Source: Bacillota bacterium (GTDB lineage Bacteria; Bacillota; SHA-98; UBA4971). From it: a stretch of 64,000 bases of DNA. Below, piece after piece: positions 53,551 to 62,693 of this stretch. The notes beneath the pieces were generated by a model that was not told the DNA's origin, ran no database searches, and worked only from the letters and a program-made list of their open reading frames with translations. The translations under genes were made by a program, and so were the position numbers. Positions within the stretch are counted from its first letter, which is position 1. Every line of letters starts with the position of its first letter. The DNA is taken from positions 126,116 to 190,115 of the forward strand of contig DUSX01000018.1 in the NCBI GenBank assembly GCA_012842395.1, read 5' to 3'.

Positions 53551-55088
53551 GATTGGCGATCCCTCGCGCGTGCCCGGTGCGCAGGCTCCTGCTGAGCCGC
53601 AAGGTGCGCTACGGATCCAACGCCGTGGTGCTCACATGCGCCGTGGTTGCTATAGTCCTCATGGTGAACTTCGTCGTCGGCCGGCATCCCGCCAAGGTCG
53701 ACCTCACCCAAAACAAGATGTACACCCTCTCGGAGGAAACGCGTCAGATCCTTCGGAAGATCGACAAAGACATCAAGATAACCGCGTTCTTTCCCGAAGG
53801 TGACTCCGTGGGAGGCATGGTGAAGGATCTCCTCAAGGAGTACACTCGGCTGTGTCCGAAGATTTCGGTGTCTTTCGTGGACCCGGACAAGAACCCGTCC
53901 CTTGCAAAACAGTACGAGATAACCGCGTACGGCACGTCAGTGGTGGAGTCGGGATCGAAGTCGCGCAAGGTCATGCAGTATGACCTCGTGGATTACGGCG
54001 ACGGTTCCCAAGCCCCAGGGTTTGCCGGGGAGCAAGCGTTCACGAGGGCCATAATCGGCGTGACCCAGGAGGAAGAGAAGTCCGTGTACTTCCTGGTCGG
54101 CCACGACGAGCGTGACCTCGTGCAGGACTACTGGCAAGCGCGATCATTCCTTGAGGGCGAGGGGTATACCACGAAGACGCTCAACCTCGCGACCGAAGGA
54201 AAAGTTCCCCAGGATGCCGCTCTACTAGTGATAGCAGGCCCGCAGAAAGACTTCGCGGACAAGGAAGTGGCGGCCATCCAGGATTACGTGAGCCACGGCG
54301 GCAGCGTGATGGTGCTGGCTGAGCCCTTGCGCGAGAAGGGGCAACTCAAGAATATCAAGGCGATGGTCGCCAGGTGGGGCGTGGGCATGAATGATGACGT
54401 GGTGATCGATCCTGCGAGTCATTACTTCCTCGACGCAGGCAGCCCCATTCCGGAAGTGGAGTATCATGACATCACCACGAAACTAGTCACAGAGAAACTC
54501 GGGTGCGTGTTGCCGAGAAGCCGGAGCCTGTACGAGATCACGGACAAGAGGGACCCGGGCGTCTCGGTGACGGCGCTTCTCAAGACGTCCGGTGAGTCGT
54601 GGGGAGAGACGGACCTCGCGGCCAAGCAGGTATCGTTCAACCAGAAAACGGACATCAAAGGGCCACTTGTTCTCGCATACGCAGTCGAGCGTGCGCTGGA
54701 GCCCAGCTCTGAGGCGAAGAATCAAAGCGGGAAGGAGGCCGGGGCCGAAGGCCAGGCAAGCGATGGAACCGGGACGCCCAGCGTGACGAACGCTTCCGGC
54801 ACGGGCGGCCCAGCCGGCAAGGCGAGGATGCTCGTGGTTGGAAACGCGAGCTTCCTCGATAACGACGTTGTGACGTTCCAAGGCAACATAGACTTCTTCA
54901 TGAATTCCGTGGGCTGGCTCGTGGGCAAGGAGGAGTCAATCACCATCAGGGCCAAGTCCCCGAGTTACAGCCAGGTGTACCTCACGGGCCAGCAGGCGAG
55001 CCTCGTGTTCTATAGCACGGTGGTCGGGCTCCCGCTGCTCTTCGTGTTGGTGGGCGGCGGTATCTGGCTGAGGAGGCGCAACCTATGA
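53547..55088 (+). CDS. GldG-like ABC accessory protein
   Basis: 513 aa. An N-terminal helix (about residues 28-45) leads into the outer domain with the family pattern KVDLTQNKMYTLSEETRQIL, ITAFFPEGD, LLKEYTRLCPKISVSFVDPDKNP. A glycine/serine-rich linker (about 385-425) precedes VVGNASFLDNDVV, and a second membrane helix is at the C-terminus. It is the GldG/ABC-type transport auxiliary type with an extracytoplasmic ThuA-like region. I used the ATG in the ATGA overlap, with GAGGAGG upstream. Its end overlaps the DUF4340 gene by 4 bases. Confidence 0.87.
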   Translation: MRLAIPRACPVRRLLLSRKVRYGSNAVVLTCAVVAIVLMVNFVVGRHPAKVDLTQNKMYTLSEETRQILRKIDKDIKITAFFPEGDSVGGMVKDLLKEYTRLCPKISVSFVDPDKNPSLAKQYEITAYGTSVVESGSKSRKVMQYDLVDYGDGSQAPGFAGEQAFTRAIIGVTQEEEKSVYFLVGHDERDLVQDYWQARSFLEGEGYTTKTLNLATEGKVPQDAALLVIAGPQKDFADKEVAAIQDYVSHGGSVMVLAEPLREKGQLKNIKAMVARWGVGMNDDVVIDPASHYFLDAGSPIPEVEYHDITTKLVTEKLGCVLPRSRSLYEITDKRDPGVSVTALLKTSGESWGETDLAAKQVSFNQKTDIKGPLVLAYAVERALEPSSEAKNQSGKEAGAEGQASDGTGTPSVTNASGTGGPAGKARMLVVGNASFLDNDVVTFQGNIDFFMNSVGWLVGKEESITIRAKSPSYSQVYLTGQQASLVFYSTVVGLPLLFVLVGGGIWLRRRNL

Positions 55089-56563
55089 GGAAGTTCGCGA
55101 GCACTCTCGTCGCCCTTGCAGTGTTGGTGGTGCTTGGCGCGTACGTCCTCTTCGTTGAAGGCGTGAAGCCGCCGGACAAGAACGCAGGCAACACCCTCGT
55201 GAACGTGCCGGCCGGAGACGTCAGCCGCGTTGCCGTGGAGCAGGCTTCTGGCCGGGTCGAGGTGGAGAGGACGACCGACAGCGCAGGCAAGGACAAATGG
55301 AAGATCACTTTCCCGAAGGCGGTCGCAGCGAGCGACACCGCGGTCAATGCCCTCGTTAAGGCAGCTAGTAAACTTGTGGGCGAGAAGAAAGTTGCGGAGA
55401 AAGTTGATGCCAACGGGCTCGAGGCTTTCGGGCTCGCATCGCCCTGGCTCAAGATGACTCTTCACACCAAGGAAGGAGAGAAGGCCGTCCTCGTGGGCGC
55501 CGAGACGCCCGTCGGGGGTGCGCGATACGCAAAGCTTGCCGACTCTGACACGGTGTACACGCTCTCGTCTGACACCGTGTCGGCTCTAGCCAAGGGCCTG
55601 GATGACCTCCGCGAACGCGAGATATTCGCGGTATCGACTGACTCGATAACCGCCCTCCGCCTCGTAAAGCCGGGCGCGACCGGGATAAAGCTTGAAAAGA
55701 ACAAGGGCGGCGCGGCTGGCGAGGATGAATGGCGGATCGCTGAGCCGTTCAGCGATGAGGCAGATAGATGGAAGGTAAGCGATCTCATATGGGATCTCAC
55801 CGGCCTTACGGTGAGCGAGTTCGTTGACGACGAAGGCAAGGACCTCGCGAGGTGGGGGCTCGACCGTCCGAGGCTCCGAGTGCAGGCTGATACCTCCGAG
55901 CGGCCTTCGACCTTCGAGCTTGTCGTGGGTTCCGAGGCGCCGGACGGCAAGGGCTTCTATGTGCGCACGTCGGACTCACCCTCGGTTTACCTGGTCAACC
56001 CCGCTACGTTCTCGCCGCTGGAGACCACGGCCGTTGACCTCGTGAACAAGAACCTCTTGTCGTGGAACGACGACGACCTTCTCCGCGTCACACTCACTGA
56101 GCAAGGGCGGTCCGTGGGCCTTCTGAAGGACGGCAAAGAGTGGCGGACGGCGCCTGCTAGCCTGACCACCGGGATGGCGGCACAGGCCCTGCCCGCACCT
56201 CCCGCGTCCGCCCCGCAGGCGCCCAAGGTCGTCAAGGAGGGCGAGAGCTGGCAAGTGAAGGCGTCCGAGAAGAGGTACTCGTCCGACGATATGTCGGGGC
56301 TCTGGTCGGCGGTGCGTGATGTGACCGTGGACAATGTGGTTGAGCACGCCGCCGCCGGGGCCGATGACGCGCGTTACGGCCTCGACAGGCCTCGCGCGAA
56401 GGTTGAGCTCGACCTCGGCGATGGGAAGGTACTCGAGCTCAAGATAGGAGCGAGAGCCTCTGGGGGAGGGTACTACGCCTCGGTGACGGGAAGACGCCTG
56501 GTGTACGTCGTCCAAGACGCGAAGGTGCAGGCGCTCGAAACGGCCATCGAGAAGTTCCTGTGA
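55085..56563 (+). CDS. DUF4340 domain protein of the ABC operon
   Basis: 492 aa. One N-terminal membrane helix (residues 5-25), then repeated DUF4340-like modules: WRIAEPFSDEADRWKVSDLI, LTGLTVSEFVDD, YGLDRPRAKVELDLGDGK, LELKIGARASGGGYYASV, with tandem WGLDRPR/YGLDRPR motifs. The protein is probably extracytoplasmic. DUF4340 proteins commonly follow gldG-like genes and have no known activity. The start overlaps gldG (ATGA). An alanine/proline-rich linker lies near residue 370. A terminator-like hairpin lies downstream at 56674. Confidence 0.87.
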   Translation: MRKFASTLVALAVLVVLGAYVLFVEGVKPPDKNAGNTLVNVPAGDVSRVAVEQASGRVEVERTTDSAGKDKWKITFPKAVAASDTAVNALVKAASKLVGEKKVAEKVDANGLEAFGLASPWLKMTLHTKEGEKAVLVGAETPVGGARYAKLADSDTVYTLSSDTVSALAKGLDDLREREIFAVSTDSITALRLVKPGATGIKLEKNKGGAAGEDEWRIAEPFSDEADRWKVSDLIWDLTGLTVSEFVDDEGKDLARWGLDRPRLRVQADTSERPSTFELVVGSEAPDGKGFYVRTSDSPSVYLVNPATFSPLETTAVDLVNKNLLSWNDDDLLRVTLTEQGRSVGLLKDGKEWRTAPASLTTGMAAQALPAPPASAPQAPKVVKEGESWQVKASEKRYSSDDMSGLWSAVRDVTVDNVVEHAAAGADDARYGLDRPRAKVELDLGDGKVLELKIGARASGGGYYASVTGRRLVYVVQDAKVQALETAIEKFL

Positions 56564-57018
56564 ACCTGGGGCGAACACGCCCCAGCCACGGTGAGGCTCG
56601 AACGTCGATCGTCGATGTCGCCGGTTTGAACTCGTTCATCGCCTGTGCGTGCAGATCATAGGCCCGAGATCATGGGCCCGCTGCCTCTCTGCGCAGCGGG
56701 CCCAACTTCTTAGCCCCTATGGAGGAATTCCCACGTCAGATGGTGAAGGAACAATGGCGGTTTACCGGGGCCAAAGCAGGTGGGCAGAGACTGTCCCAGC
56801 TCTTCCGACTATCTGAGCCCGTGTTGCACCCGCGGGCGGTGTCCGAAACGGGGCAGGCCTTGCCAAAACCCGTCCTATAAGCCAAGCGGCTGGGCTCTGA
56901 CAGCCGTCGCGCGATAACTGGCGACCAGGCAACCGTCGGAAATGCTGCGATGACTCGCGGCCCCTCACATAGGCTCATAGGCTTGTCACGGTCCGTCGGG
57001 CGATCGGGAGGTCATAGC
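56564..57018. other. 455-base gene-free stretch after the ABC operon
   Basis: It contains the operon terminator (56674-56703) and otherwise no supportable gene, tRNA or promoter that I could recognise. The final 20 bases hold the ribosome binding site of the MBL hydrolase. Confidence 0.5.
56674..56703 (+). terminator. Terminator of the gldA/F/G-DUF4340 operon
   Basis: GGGCCCGCTGC (56674-56684) pairs exactly with GCAGCGGGCCC (56693-56703) around an 8-base loop, followed by AACTTCTTAG. Confidence 0.7.
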
Positions 57019-57981
57019 ATGAGGCCCAAAGAACCAAAGGTGGGTGTTCTCGCACGCGCTCGCTCTCTCCTGGGGCTGCACCCCGTGACCCGTCTGAGGC
57101 GAGCAGGCCGTGGGAGCCGCGGGCTCGTGAGGTGTACCCTGGTCGTCCTGGCGCTCACGGTTCTCGCTGTCGAGGTTCCGTCGTTGCAGGCGCGTGCCGC
57201 CGGTATAGCGGGCGGGCCTGCGCGGCTTCGAGTTCATTTCATAGACGTCGGCCAGGGAGACGCCGTGCTCGTAGAGGCGCCTTCCGGCAAGACAATGCTC
57301 ATAGACGGCGGACCTCCCGAATCCTCCGATCGGCTTGTGGAGTACCTCAAGGTCCACGGCGTTTCCAAGCTTGACGTTGTGGTATCGACGCACCCGCACG
57401 CGGACCACATCGGAGGGCTCATCGAGGTGCTGCGCGAATTCAAGGTCGGCCTCGTGGTGGACTCGGGAAAGGTTCATACGACAGCCACATACGAGCGTTT
57501 CCTCTCGCTCATCGATGAGAAGGGCATCGACTTCCGCCTCGGAAGAGCGGGTGGGGACATCGATTTGGGGCCGGGCGTAGAGGCGCGGATCCTGAGCCCG
57601 GTTGAGCCGCTTCCCGAGAACATCAATGATTGCTCCGTGGTGATCAGGCTTCGGTATGGCACGACTAGCTTCCTTTTCACGGGCGACGCGGAGAGGGATG
57701 CGGAGGACGCCATGCTCCGGCGCGGGGTCGAGCTCGGCGCAACCGTTCTCAAGGTTGCGCATCACGGAAGCAGCACTTCGTCGAAGCCTTGGTTTCTCGA
57801 AGAGGTGAAGCCTGCTGTCGCGGTGATACTGGTCGGAGCCGGCAATCCGTTCGGCCATCCTCATCGGGTGACCCTGATGAACCTAGCGGAGCACACGGAC
57901 GAGATTTACCGGACCGACACGCACGGCGACGTGCTGGTGGTCACGGATGGGACCACGTTCCAGGTGAGCACCGCGCGCTAG
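57019..57981 (+). CDS. ComEC/Rec2-like MBL-fold hydrolase, exported
   Basis: 320 aa. A basic N-terminus and a hydrophobic segment (about 38-52) suggest export or anchoring. The metallo-beta-lactamase domain starts LRVHFIDVGQGDAVLVEAP and has HPHADHIGG (His125), FLFTGDAE and VAHHGSSTSS. This is the isolated MBL domain related to the C-terminus of ComEC, without the ComEC membrane channel, a common stand-alone protein in Firmicutes. The substrate is unknown; a nuclease or phosphodiesterase is likely. The ATG at 57019 has GGGAGGT upstream. Confidence 0.87.
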   Translation: MRPKEPKVGVLARARSLLGLHPVTRLRRAGRGSRGLVRCTLVVLALTVLAVEVPSLQARAAGIAGGPARLRVHFIDVGQGDAVLVEAPSGKTMLIDGGPPESSDRLVEYLKVHGVSKLDVVVSTHPHADHIGGLIEVLREFKVGLVVDSGKVHTTATYERFLSLIDEKGIDFRLGRAGGDIDLGPGVEARILSPVEPLPENINDCSVVIRLRYGTTSFLFTGDAERDAEDAMLRRGVELGATVLKVAHHGSSTSSKPWFLEEVKPAVAVILVGAGNPFGHPHRVTLMNLAEHTDEIYRTDTHGDVLVVTDGTTFQVSTAR

Positions 57982-58056
57982 ACTGCGGCGGCGAGGAGGA
58001 GTTCTGGTTTACTTGCGAAACATATATTACGATGCGCGAGGAAGGAAGGTGGCCGA

Positions 58057-59433
58057 ATGCTAGACCTGCTGAAGTCCGCCATGATGGGTGCGCCAGGGTA
58101 CACGGAGATCCGATATCACCGGCGTGTCCAAACCGCCATAGACGCCCGCAACGGCACGCTCAAGCGTGTGGAGCGACGTACCCTCGCTGGGGCTGGAGTC
58201 CGATGCCTGGTGGATGGGTGCTGGGGTTTCGTATCGACTACCGATGTGACTTTGGAGGGCCTGCGAAAGGCCGTTATCGAGGCATCGGACGCTGCGAGAG
58301 CCGGCGCCCGGCTCCGGCGCGACAAGGCCCGGCTTGCCCCGGCTCGCCTTGGCAAGGGCGAGTTCGTATATCAGGCTTGCGTCGATGAGCCAGGCATCGC
58401 CGAGAAGATCCAGGTTGTTCTGAAAGCGGAGCAACGAATGCGGGAGGCATCGCCCCTTGTCGTGGGGAGCATCGTGGTCTATACGGAGTACGCCGACGAG
58501 AAGTTCATTGTCACCTCAGATGGCGCAGAGGCGCACATTGTGGACCGCAAGCCAAGCTTCCACGTGTTCGCGACTGTGGGGCGGGGAGACGAGCGCGAAA
58601 CCGGTGCCAAGGCATGGGGGGTCACGGGCGGGTGGAATGACCTCATGAAGAAACGCGATCTTGACAAGATGGTCGACGAGGCCGTGGCACTTGCCGTGAG
58701 GAAGCTGGACGCAGGCTACGCCAAGGGCGGCCAATACACTGTGATACTCGATCCTCAGCTCGTTGGAGTGCTGTCCCACGAAGCCATTGGCCACACAGTG
58801 GAGGCTGATTTCGTGCAAAGCGGATCCGTGGTTAAGGGCAAGATCGGCGAGAAAGTCGCGTCCGACCTCGTGACCCTGGTTGATGACGGAACGATGCCCG
58901 GCGCTGCCGGGATGGTCCTTGTGGATGACGAAGGCGTGCTGGCGGAACGCACCGTGATCATCGAGAGAGGCGTCCTCCGAAACTACCTGCACAGTCGGGA
59001 GTCTGCGGCGGCCTTCGACACCGTGCCGCGGGGCAACGCACGCGCGTTCACGTACAGGGACGAGCCCATCATCCGCATGACCAACACGTTCATCCTTCCG
59101 GGTGACTCGAGGCTCGAGGACATGATCGCAGGGGTCGAACACGGGTTTTTCCTCAGAGAGATGGGCCAGGGGGGCCAGGCGGATTCGACGGCTGAATTCA
59201 TGTTCGGGGTCTCTGAGGCATACAGGATCGAGCACGGGCGGATCGGGGAGCTGGTAAAGGGGATCACCATTTCGGGCCAGGCCTTCGACGTGCTCAAGAG
59301 CGTCGACGCTGTGTCGAGCGACTTCGAGCTCGATCTAGGCAGCGGGCATTGCGGGAAGTGGCAGCCCGCCAAGGTCGATGCGGGCGGACCGTATCTACGG
59401 TGCCGGGTTACCATTGGAGGGCGGCACGAATGA
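58057..59433 (+). CDS. tldD: TldD family metalloprotease
   Basis: 458 aa. The TldD subunit carries the zinc site of the TldD/TldE protease: HEAIGHTVEADF gives HExxxH at residues 241-246. The GQAFDVLKSVDAV segment and the terminal KWQPAKVDAGGPYLRCR are typical. TldD/TldE degrades unfolded peptides or trims modified peptide precursors. The ATG has GAAGGTGG close by. It overlaps the tldE gene by 4 bases (ATGA), so the two subunits are co-translated. No peptide precursor gene is visible next to it. Confidence 0.94.
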   Translation: MLDLLKSAMMGAPGYTEIRYHRRVQTAIDARNGTLKRVERRTLAGAGVRCLVDGCWGFVSTTDVTLEGLRKAVIEASDAARAGARLRRDKARLAPARLGKGEFVYQACVDEPGIAEKIQVVLKAEQRMREASPLVVGSIVVYTEYADEKFIVTSDGAEAHIVDRKPSFHVFATVGRGDERETGAKAWGVTGGWNDLMKKRDLDKMVDEAVALAVRKLDAGYAKGGQYTVILDPQLVGVLSHEAIGHTVEADFVQSGSVVKGKIGEKVASDLVTLVDDGTMPGAAGMVLVDDEGVLAERTVIIERGVLRNYLHSRESAAAFDTVPRGNARAFTYRDEPIIRMTNTFILPGDSRLEDMIAGVEHGFFLREMGQGGQADSTAEFMFGVSEAYRIEHGRIGELVKGITISGQAFDVLKSVDAVSSDFELDLGSGHCGKWQPAKVDAGGPYLRCRVTIGGRHE

Positions 59434-60785
59434 GCGGGGAGGGACGCGTCATGAAAGGCCTTGAGATTTCTGAGGAACTGGTGCGGCGCGCGAAAGCCAT
59501 GGGAGCAGACGAGGCCGAGGTTTACTACCTCAAGGCCCGCAAGCTCGAGGCGGTGTTCGAAAAGAACGATCTTCAGGTCCCGAAGGGCGATAGCTATGAG
59601 GGAGTCGGTATACGCGTCATCCGCCGCTCAAGGCAGGGCTTTGCAGCCACCAACGTGCTTTGTGGCGAGACGCTGGATGACACACTCGCAGCCGCGCTCG
59701 CCATCGCGGAAGCGTCGCCCGTTGACCCCAACCACGTGTTGCCGGACCCTGCGGAGGCCAGGCCGGTGCCCGGGATTTACGACGAGGCTTCGGAACGCCT
59801 TGTCCTCGAGGACGTGCTCGATCTGGGGCGCAGGTTCGTCGAGGCCGCCAGGGCATACGACAGTCGCGTCACCATTGACTCCACCAGCTTCGCGGCGCAC
59901 ATCAGTGAGCGGGCCATCGCGAACTCGAAAGGCGTGCGCCTTTCGGAGAGGGCAAGCAGCTTCGTGTGCGTAGGTATGGCGTTTGCCCGCGACGGCGATG
60001 ACATCTCGTCGTTCGACGCCGAGTATTCGGGGTCCTGCGCGCTCGCAGGAATCGATCCCGAGGCTTGCGGTCGCCGCCTTGCCGATAAGGTGGTGAAGGC
60101 TCTCGGGGCGACTACCATCCCGAGCTTCAAGGGGAGCGTGATAGTTACGCCCTACGCGGGCGATGAGCTCATAGTTCAGCCCATAGCGTTCTCGTCGAGC
60201 GCCGAGAATGTGCAGAACGGAAGGTCTAAATGGGCCGGTAAGCTTGGGTCGACGGTGACCTCTCCGCTTCTCAGCGTGACAGACGACCCGCGGATCCCCG
60301 CGGCGCTCGGTTCCGCGTCGTTCGATCGCGAAGGCGTGCCACCTGAGCCGATAGAGCTTCTGAAGGACGGAGTGCTCGGGCACTATCTTTACAATTGCTA
60401 TACTGCGCGCAAGGACGGTGTGCGCTCCAACGGGCGCGCCACCGGAACCGATCAGACGACGCCTGGGATAGGGTCCACGAACTTCGTGGTCGCACCGGGC
60501 CAGACTTCCCTCGATGAGATGATCCGGGCCATCCCGAAGGGCCTCATAGTGAACAGGTTCTCGGGCAACCTTGACCCCGTGAGCGGCGATTTCTCCGGCG
60601 TGGTCAAGGGCGGCCATTACATTGAAAACGGGGAGATCGCAAAGCCGGTAAAGGAGGTTATGATTGCGGGAAACATCTACGAACTCTTCGCACACATAGT
60701 AGCCGTATCAAGAGAAGTGGTAACCATCGGCGAAATGAGGCTGCCCTATATACAGCTCGAGGGCGTGTCCGTCACGGGCAAGTGA
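59430..60785 (+). CDS. pmbA: TldE/PmbA family subunit
   Basis: 451 aa. Non-metal-binding partner of TldD. Recognisable are ADEAEVYYLKARKLEAVFEK, GIRVIRRSRQGFAATN, TSFAAHISERAIANSKG, and the C-terminal region NRFSGNLDPVSGDFSG with NGEIAKPVKEVMIAGN. I use the ATG that overlaps the tldD stop; the ATG at 59451, with GGGAGGG upstream, is equally possible. HExxxH is absent, as expected for TldE. Confidence 0.94.
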   Translation: MSGEGRVMKGLEISEELVRRAKAMGADEAEVYYLKARKLEAVFEKNDLQVPKGDSYEGVGIRVIRRSRQGFAATNVLCGETLDDTLAAALAIAEASPVDPNHVLPDPAEARPVPGIYDEASERLVLEDVLDLGRRFVEAARAYDSRVTIDSTSFAAHISERAIANSKGVRLSERASSFVCVGMAFARDGDDISSFDAEYSGSCALAGIDPEACGRRLADKVVKALGATTIPSFKGSVIVTPYAGDELIVQPIAFSSSAENVQNGRSKWAGKLGSTVTSPLLSVTDDPRIPAALGSASFDREGVPPEPIELLKDGVLGHYLYNCYTARKDGVRSNGRATGTDQTTPGIGSTNFVVAPGQTSLDEMIRAIPKGLIVNRFSGNLDPVSGDFSGVVKGGHYIENGEIAKPVKEVMIAGNIYELFAHIVAVSREVVTIGEMRLPYIQLEGVSVTGK

Positions 60786-60875
60786 ACGCGACTGCCCTTC
60801 CCAGAGCGCGGGCGGCGGCGAGTGATGACGCGCCACGATGGCACCGCCATATTGGGACGAATCGGAGGGAGTTGC

Positions 60876-61736
60876 ATGGGTTGTAACGGATTACGCGAGG
60901 TTAACGTGGCTGACGTGCGAGCCGCCATCAAGAAACTCTGTGTGAGCGCCAACTGCAACGTGCCGCGCGAGACAATAGCCGCACTCGAGCGTGCTTTGGA
61001 GAATGAGGAGTCTCCGGTGGGAAGGGAGATCCTCAAGCAGATCCTCGAGAATCACCGAATCGCACGGGATGAAGGGGTCCCCGCGTGCCAAGACACGGGG
61101 GTGGCGATGGTCTTCGTCGAAGTGGGTCAGGATGTGCATTTCGTTGGAGGCGACCTTTACGCCGCCATCAACGATGGTGTGAGGCAGGGCTACACCGAAG
61201 GATACCTCCGCAAGTCCATCGTAAACGACCCACTCTTCAGGAGGGTGAACACGGGGGACAACACGCCCGCCGTAGTCTACGTTGATATCGTTCCAGGCAC
61301 GCAGGTCAAGATAACGGTCGCGCCTAAAGGCGGGGGCGCGGAGAACATGAGCGGTGTCGCCATGTTGACTCCCGCGGCAGGCGTTGAGGGTGTGAAGCGG
61401 TTCGTTGTTGAACGCGTTGAGAAGGCAGGCTCCAATCCCTGCCCGCCAGTGGTCGTCGGGGTTGGGATCGGAGGGACGTTCGACCGGGTCGCGCTGCTTG
61501 CGAAGAGAGCTCTCTTGCGTCCGGTCGGCTCCCACAATCCTGACCCAATGTACGCGAAGCTCGAGGAAGAGCTTCTCACCGAGATCAACAAGCTCGGCAT
61601 TGGGCCGCAGGGGCTCGGCGGGAGGACGACGGCGCTTGCAGTGAACATCGAGTATGCGCCGTGCCACATCGCAAGCATGCCTGTGGCGGTGAACCTCAAC
61701 TGTCACGTCGGCCCGCACGAGACCATCGTGCTTTGA
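60876..61736 (+). CDS. Class I fumarate hydratase (or tartrate dehydratase) alpha subunit
   Basis: 286 aa. The Fe-S half of a two-subunit hydro-lyase converting fumarate and malate (or tartrate). Cluster ligand candidates are Cys71 in VPACQDTGVAMVF and cysteines in SNPCPPVVVGVGIGG and YAPCHIASMP. PKGGGAENMSGVAML is the alpha-subunit signature. I chose the ATG at 60876 with CGGAGGGA upstream. The beta subunit follows 43 bases later. The oxygen-sensitive class fits an anaerobe. Confidence 0.93.
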   Translation: MGCNGLREVNVADVRAAIKKLCVSANCNVPRETIAALERALENEESPVGREILKQILENHRIARDEGVPACQDTGVAMVFVEVGQDVHFVGGDLYAAINDGVRQGYTEGYLRKSIVNDPLFRRVNTGDNTPAVVYVDIVPGTQVKITVAPKGGGAENMSGVAMLTPAAGVEGVKRFVVERVEKAGSNPCPPVVVGVGIGGTFDRVALLAKRALLRPVGSHNPDPMYAKLEEELLTEINKLGIGPQGLGGRTTALAVNIEYAPCHIASMPVAVNLNCHVGPHETIVL

Positions 61737-61779
61737 GCGCCTAGGTGTTTTGAGAGGCTGGTTGAAGGAGGCAATATAG

Positions 61780-62331
61780 GTGGCAATCGAGATATTCACA
61801 CCGCTCACTGATGAGGTCGTTGCCCGGCTGAAGGCTGGCGACAACGTGAGGATTTCGGGAGTTTTGTATACAGCTCGGGACGCCGCGCACAAGAGACTTG
61901 TCGCGCTCATTGCCGAGGGGAAGCAGCTTCCGCTGGACATCCGGGGACAGATCATATACTATGTCGGTCCGGCGCCGGCCCGGCCCGGGCAGGCCATTGG
62001 TTCGGCGGGTCCGACGACGAGTTACAGGATGGACTCCTACGCTCCGATTCTGATGGAGCACGGGCTCAAGGGCATGATCGGCAAGGGAAGTCGCTCCCGG
62101 GACGTAAGGGACGCAATGATGAGGTTTAAGGCGGTGTACTTCGCCGCCATTGGCGGCGCAGGGGCGCTTCTTGCCAAGTGCGTGAAGGCATCAGAGCTCG
62201 TGGCGTACGAGGACCTCGGTCCCGAGGCAATAAGAAAGCTCACCGTGGAGGGCTTTCCGGCCGTTGTCGTGAATGACATATACGGGAACGACCTTTACGA
62301 AGAGGGCGTGCGCAAGTACCGTGTGAGCTGA
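61780..62331 (+). CDS. Class I fumarate hydratase (or tartrate dehydratase) beta subunit
   Basis: 183 aa. It has ITPLTDE-like IFTPLTDEVVARLKAGDNV, VRISGVLYTARDAAHKR, YYVGPAPARPG, GSAGPTTSYRMD, MIGKGSRS and FPAVVVNDIYGNDLY. It forms the enzyme with the preceding alpha subunit. The start is a GTG with GAAGGAGG about 9 bases upstream. Confidence 0.93.
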   Translation: MAIEIFTPLTDEVVARLKAGDNVRISGVLYTARDAAHKRLVALIAEGKQLPLDIRGQIIYYVGPAPARPGQAIGSAGPTTSYRMDSYAPILMEHGLKGMIGKGSRSRDVRDAMMRFKAVYFAAIGGAGALLAKCVKASELVAYEDLGPEAIRKLTVEGFPAVVVNDIYGNDLYEEGVRKYRVS

Positions 62332-62364
62332 GTGCGGCTGCCTCGGTCCGCTTGCGCTCCGTGA

Positions 62365-62440
62365 GGTGCAGGGTTGCCGGTGAACGCACGAACGGGGTCG
62401 GGATCCGGCCGCTGGAGCGATAGTCGATCCGGCGGCTGGG
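62365..62440 (-). repeat. Possible diverged relative of the dispersed repeat (copy 6)
   Basis: AGGGTTGCCGGTGAACGCACGA then CGGGG corresponds to the conserved block of the repeat in inverted orientation. The following GATCCGGCCG and GATCCGGCGG are direct rather than inverted copies, so the inner hairpin is degraded. Similarity is limited to about 30 bases. Confidence 0.4.
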
Positions 62441-62636
62441 TTTTGTTGGGCCATTCCGCCTGCACCGGCCGTGTCGTTTTGGACCGCGACGCTGGCAACC
62501 CTTTGCTTTACCGTGCGCATGCTCCGTCTGGCCCGCGATCGCCTATGGTGACGCAGCCCAGGCGCTTAAGTTGGGGATCGCCGCTTTGGGCAGAGATTCA
62601 CGCCATAAAACCATAGAAGGAGCGTGGTGCCCTGGG

Positions 62637-62666
62637 GGCGCCTTCTCGTGTGGCGCCTTCTCGTGC
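62637..62666. repeat. Tandem 15-base duplication
   Basis: GGCGCCTTCTCGTGT is followed at once by GGCGCCTTCTCGTGC, two units with one mismatch, about 30 bases before the mtnA start. Confidence 0.85.
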
Positions 62667-62693
62667 CCCACTGGGCGTTGCCCACAGGAGGAT

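Larger units (their letters stand above)
62332..62693. other. 362-base gene-free stretch before mtnA
   Basis: It holds a possible diverged repeat relative (about 62365-62440) and a tandem 15-base duplication (62637-62666). I looked for a SAM riboswitch, which often precedes methionine-salvage genes, and did not recognise one. No gene is supported. Confidence 0.5.

Noticed and set aside
62332-62693. Possible SAM riboswitch before mtnA
   Set aside because: The GGGTTGCCGG block is part of the dispersed repeat core; the S-box core motifs and helix order are not present.
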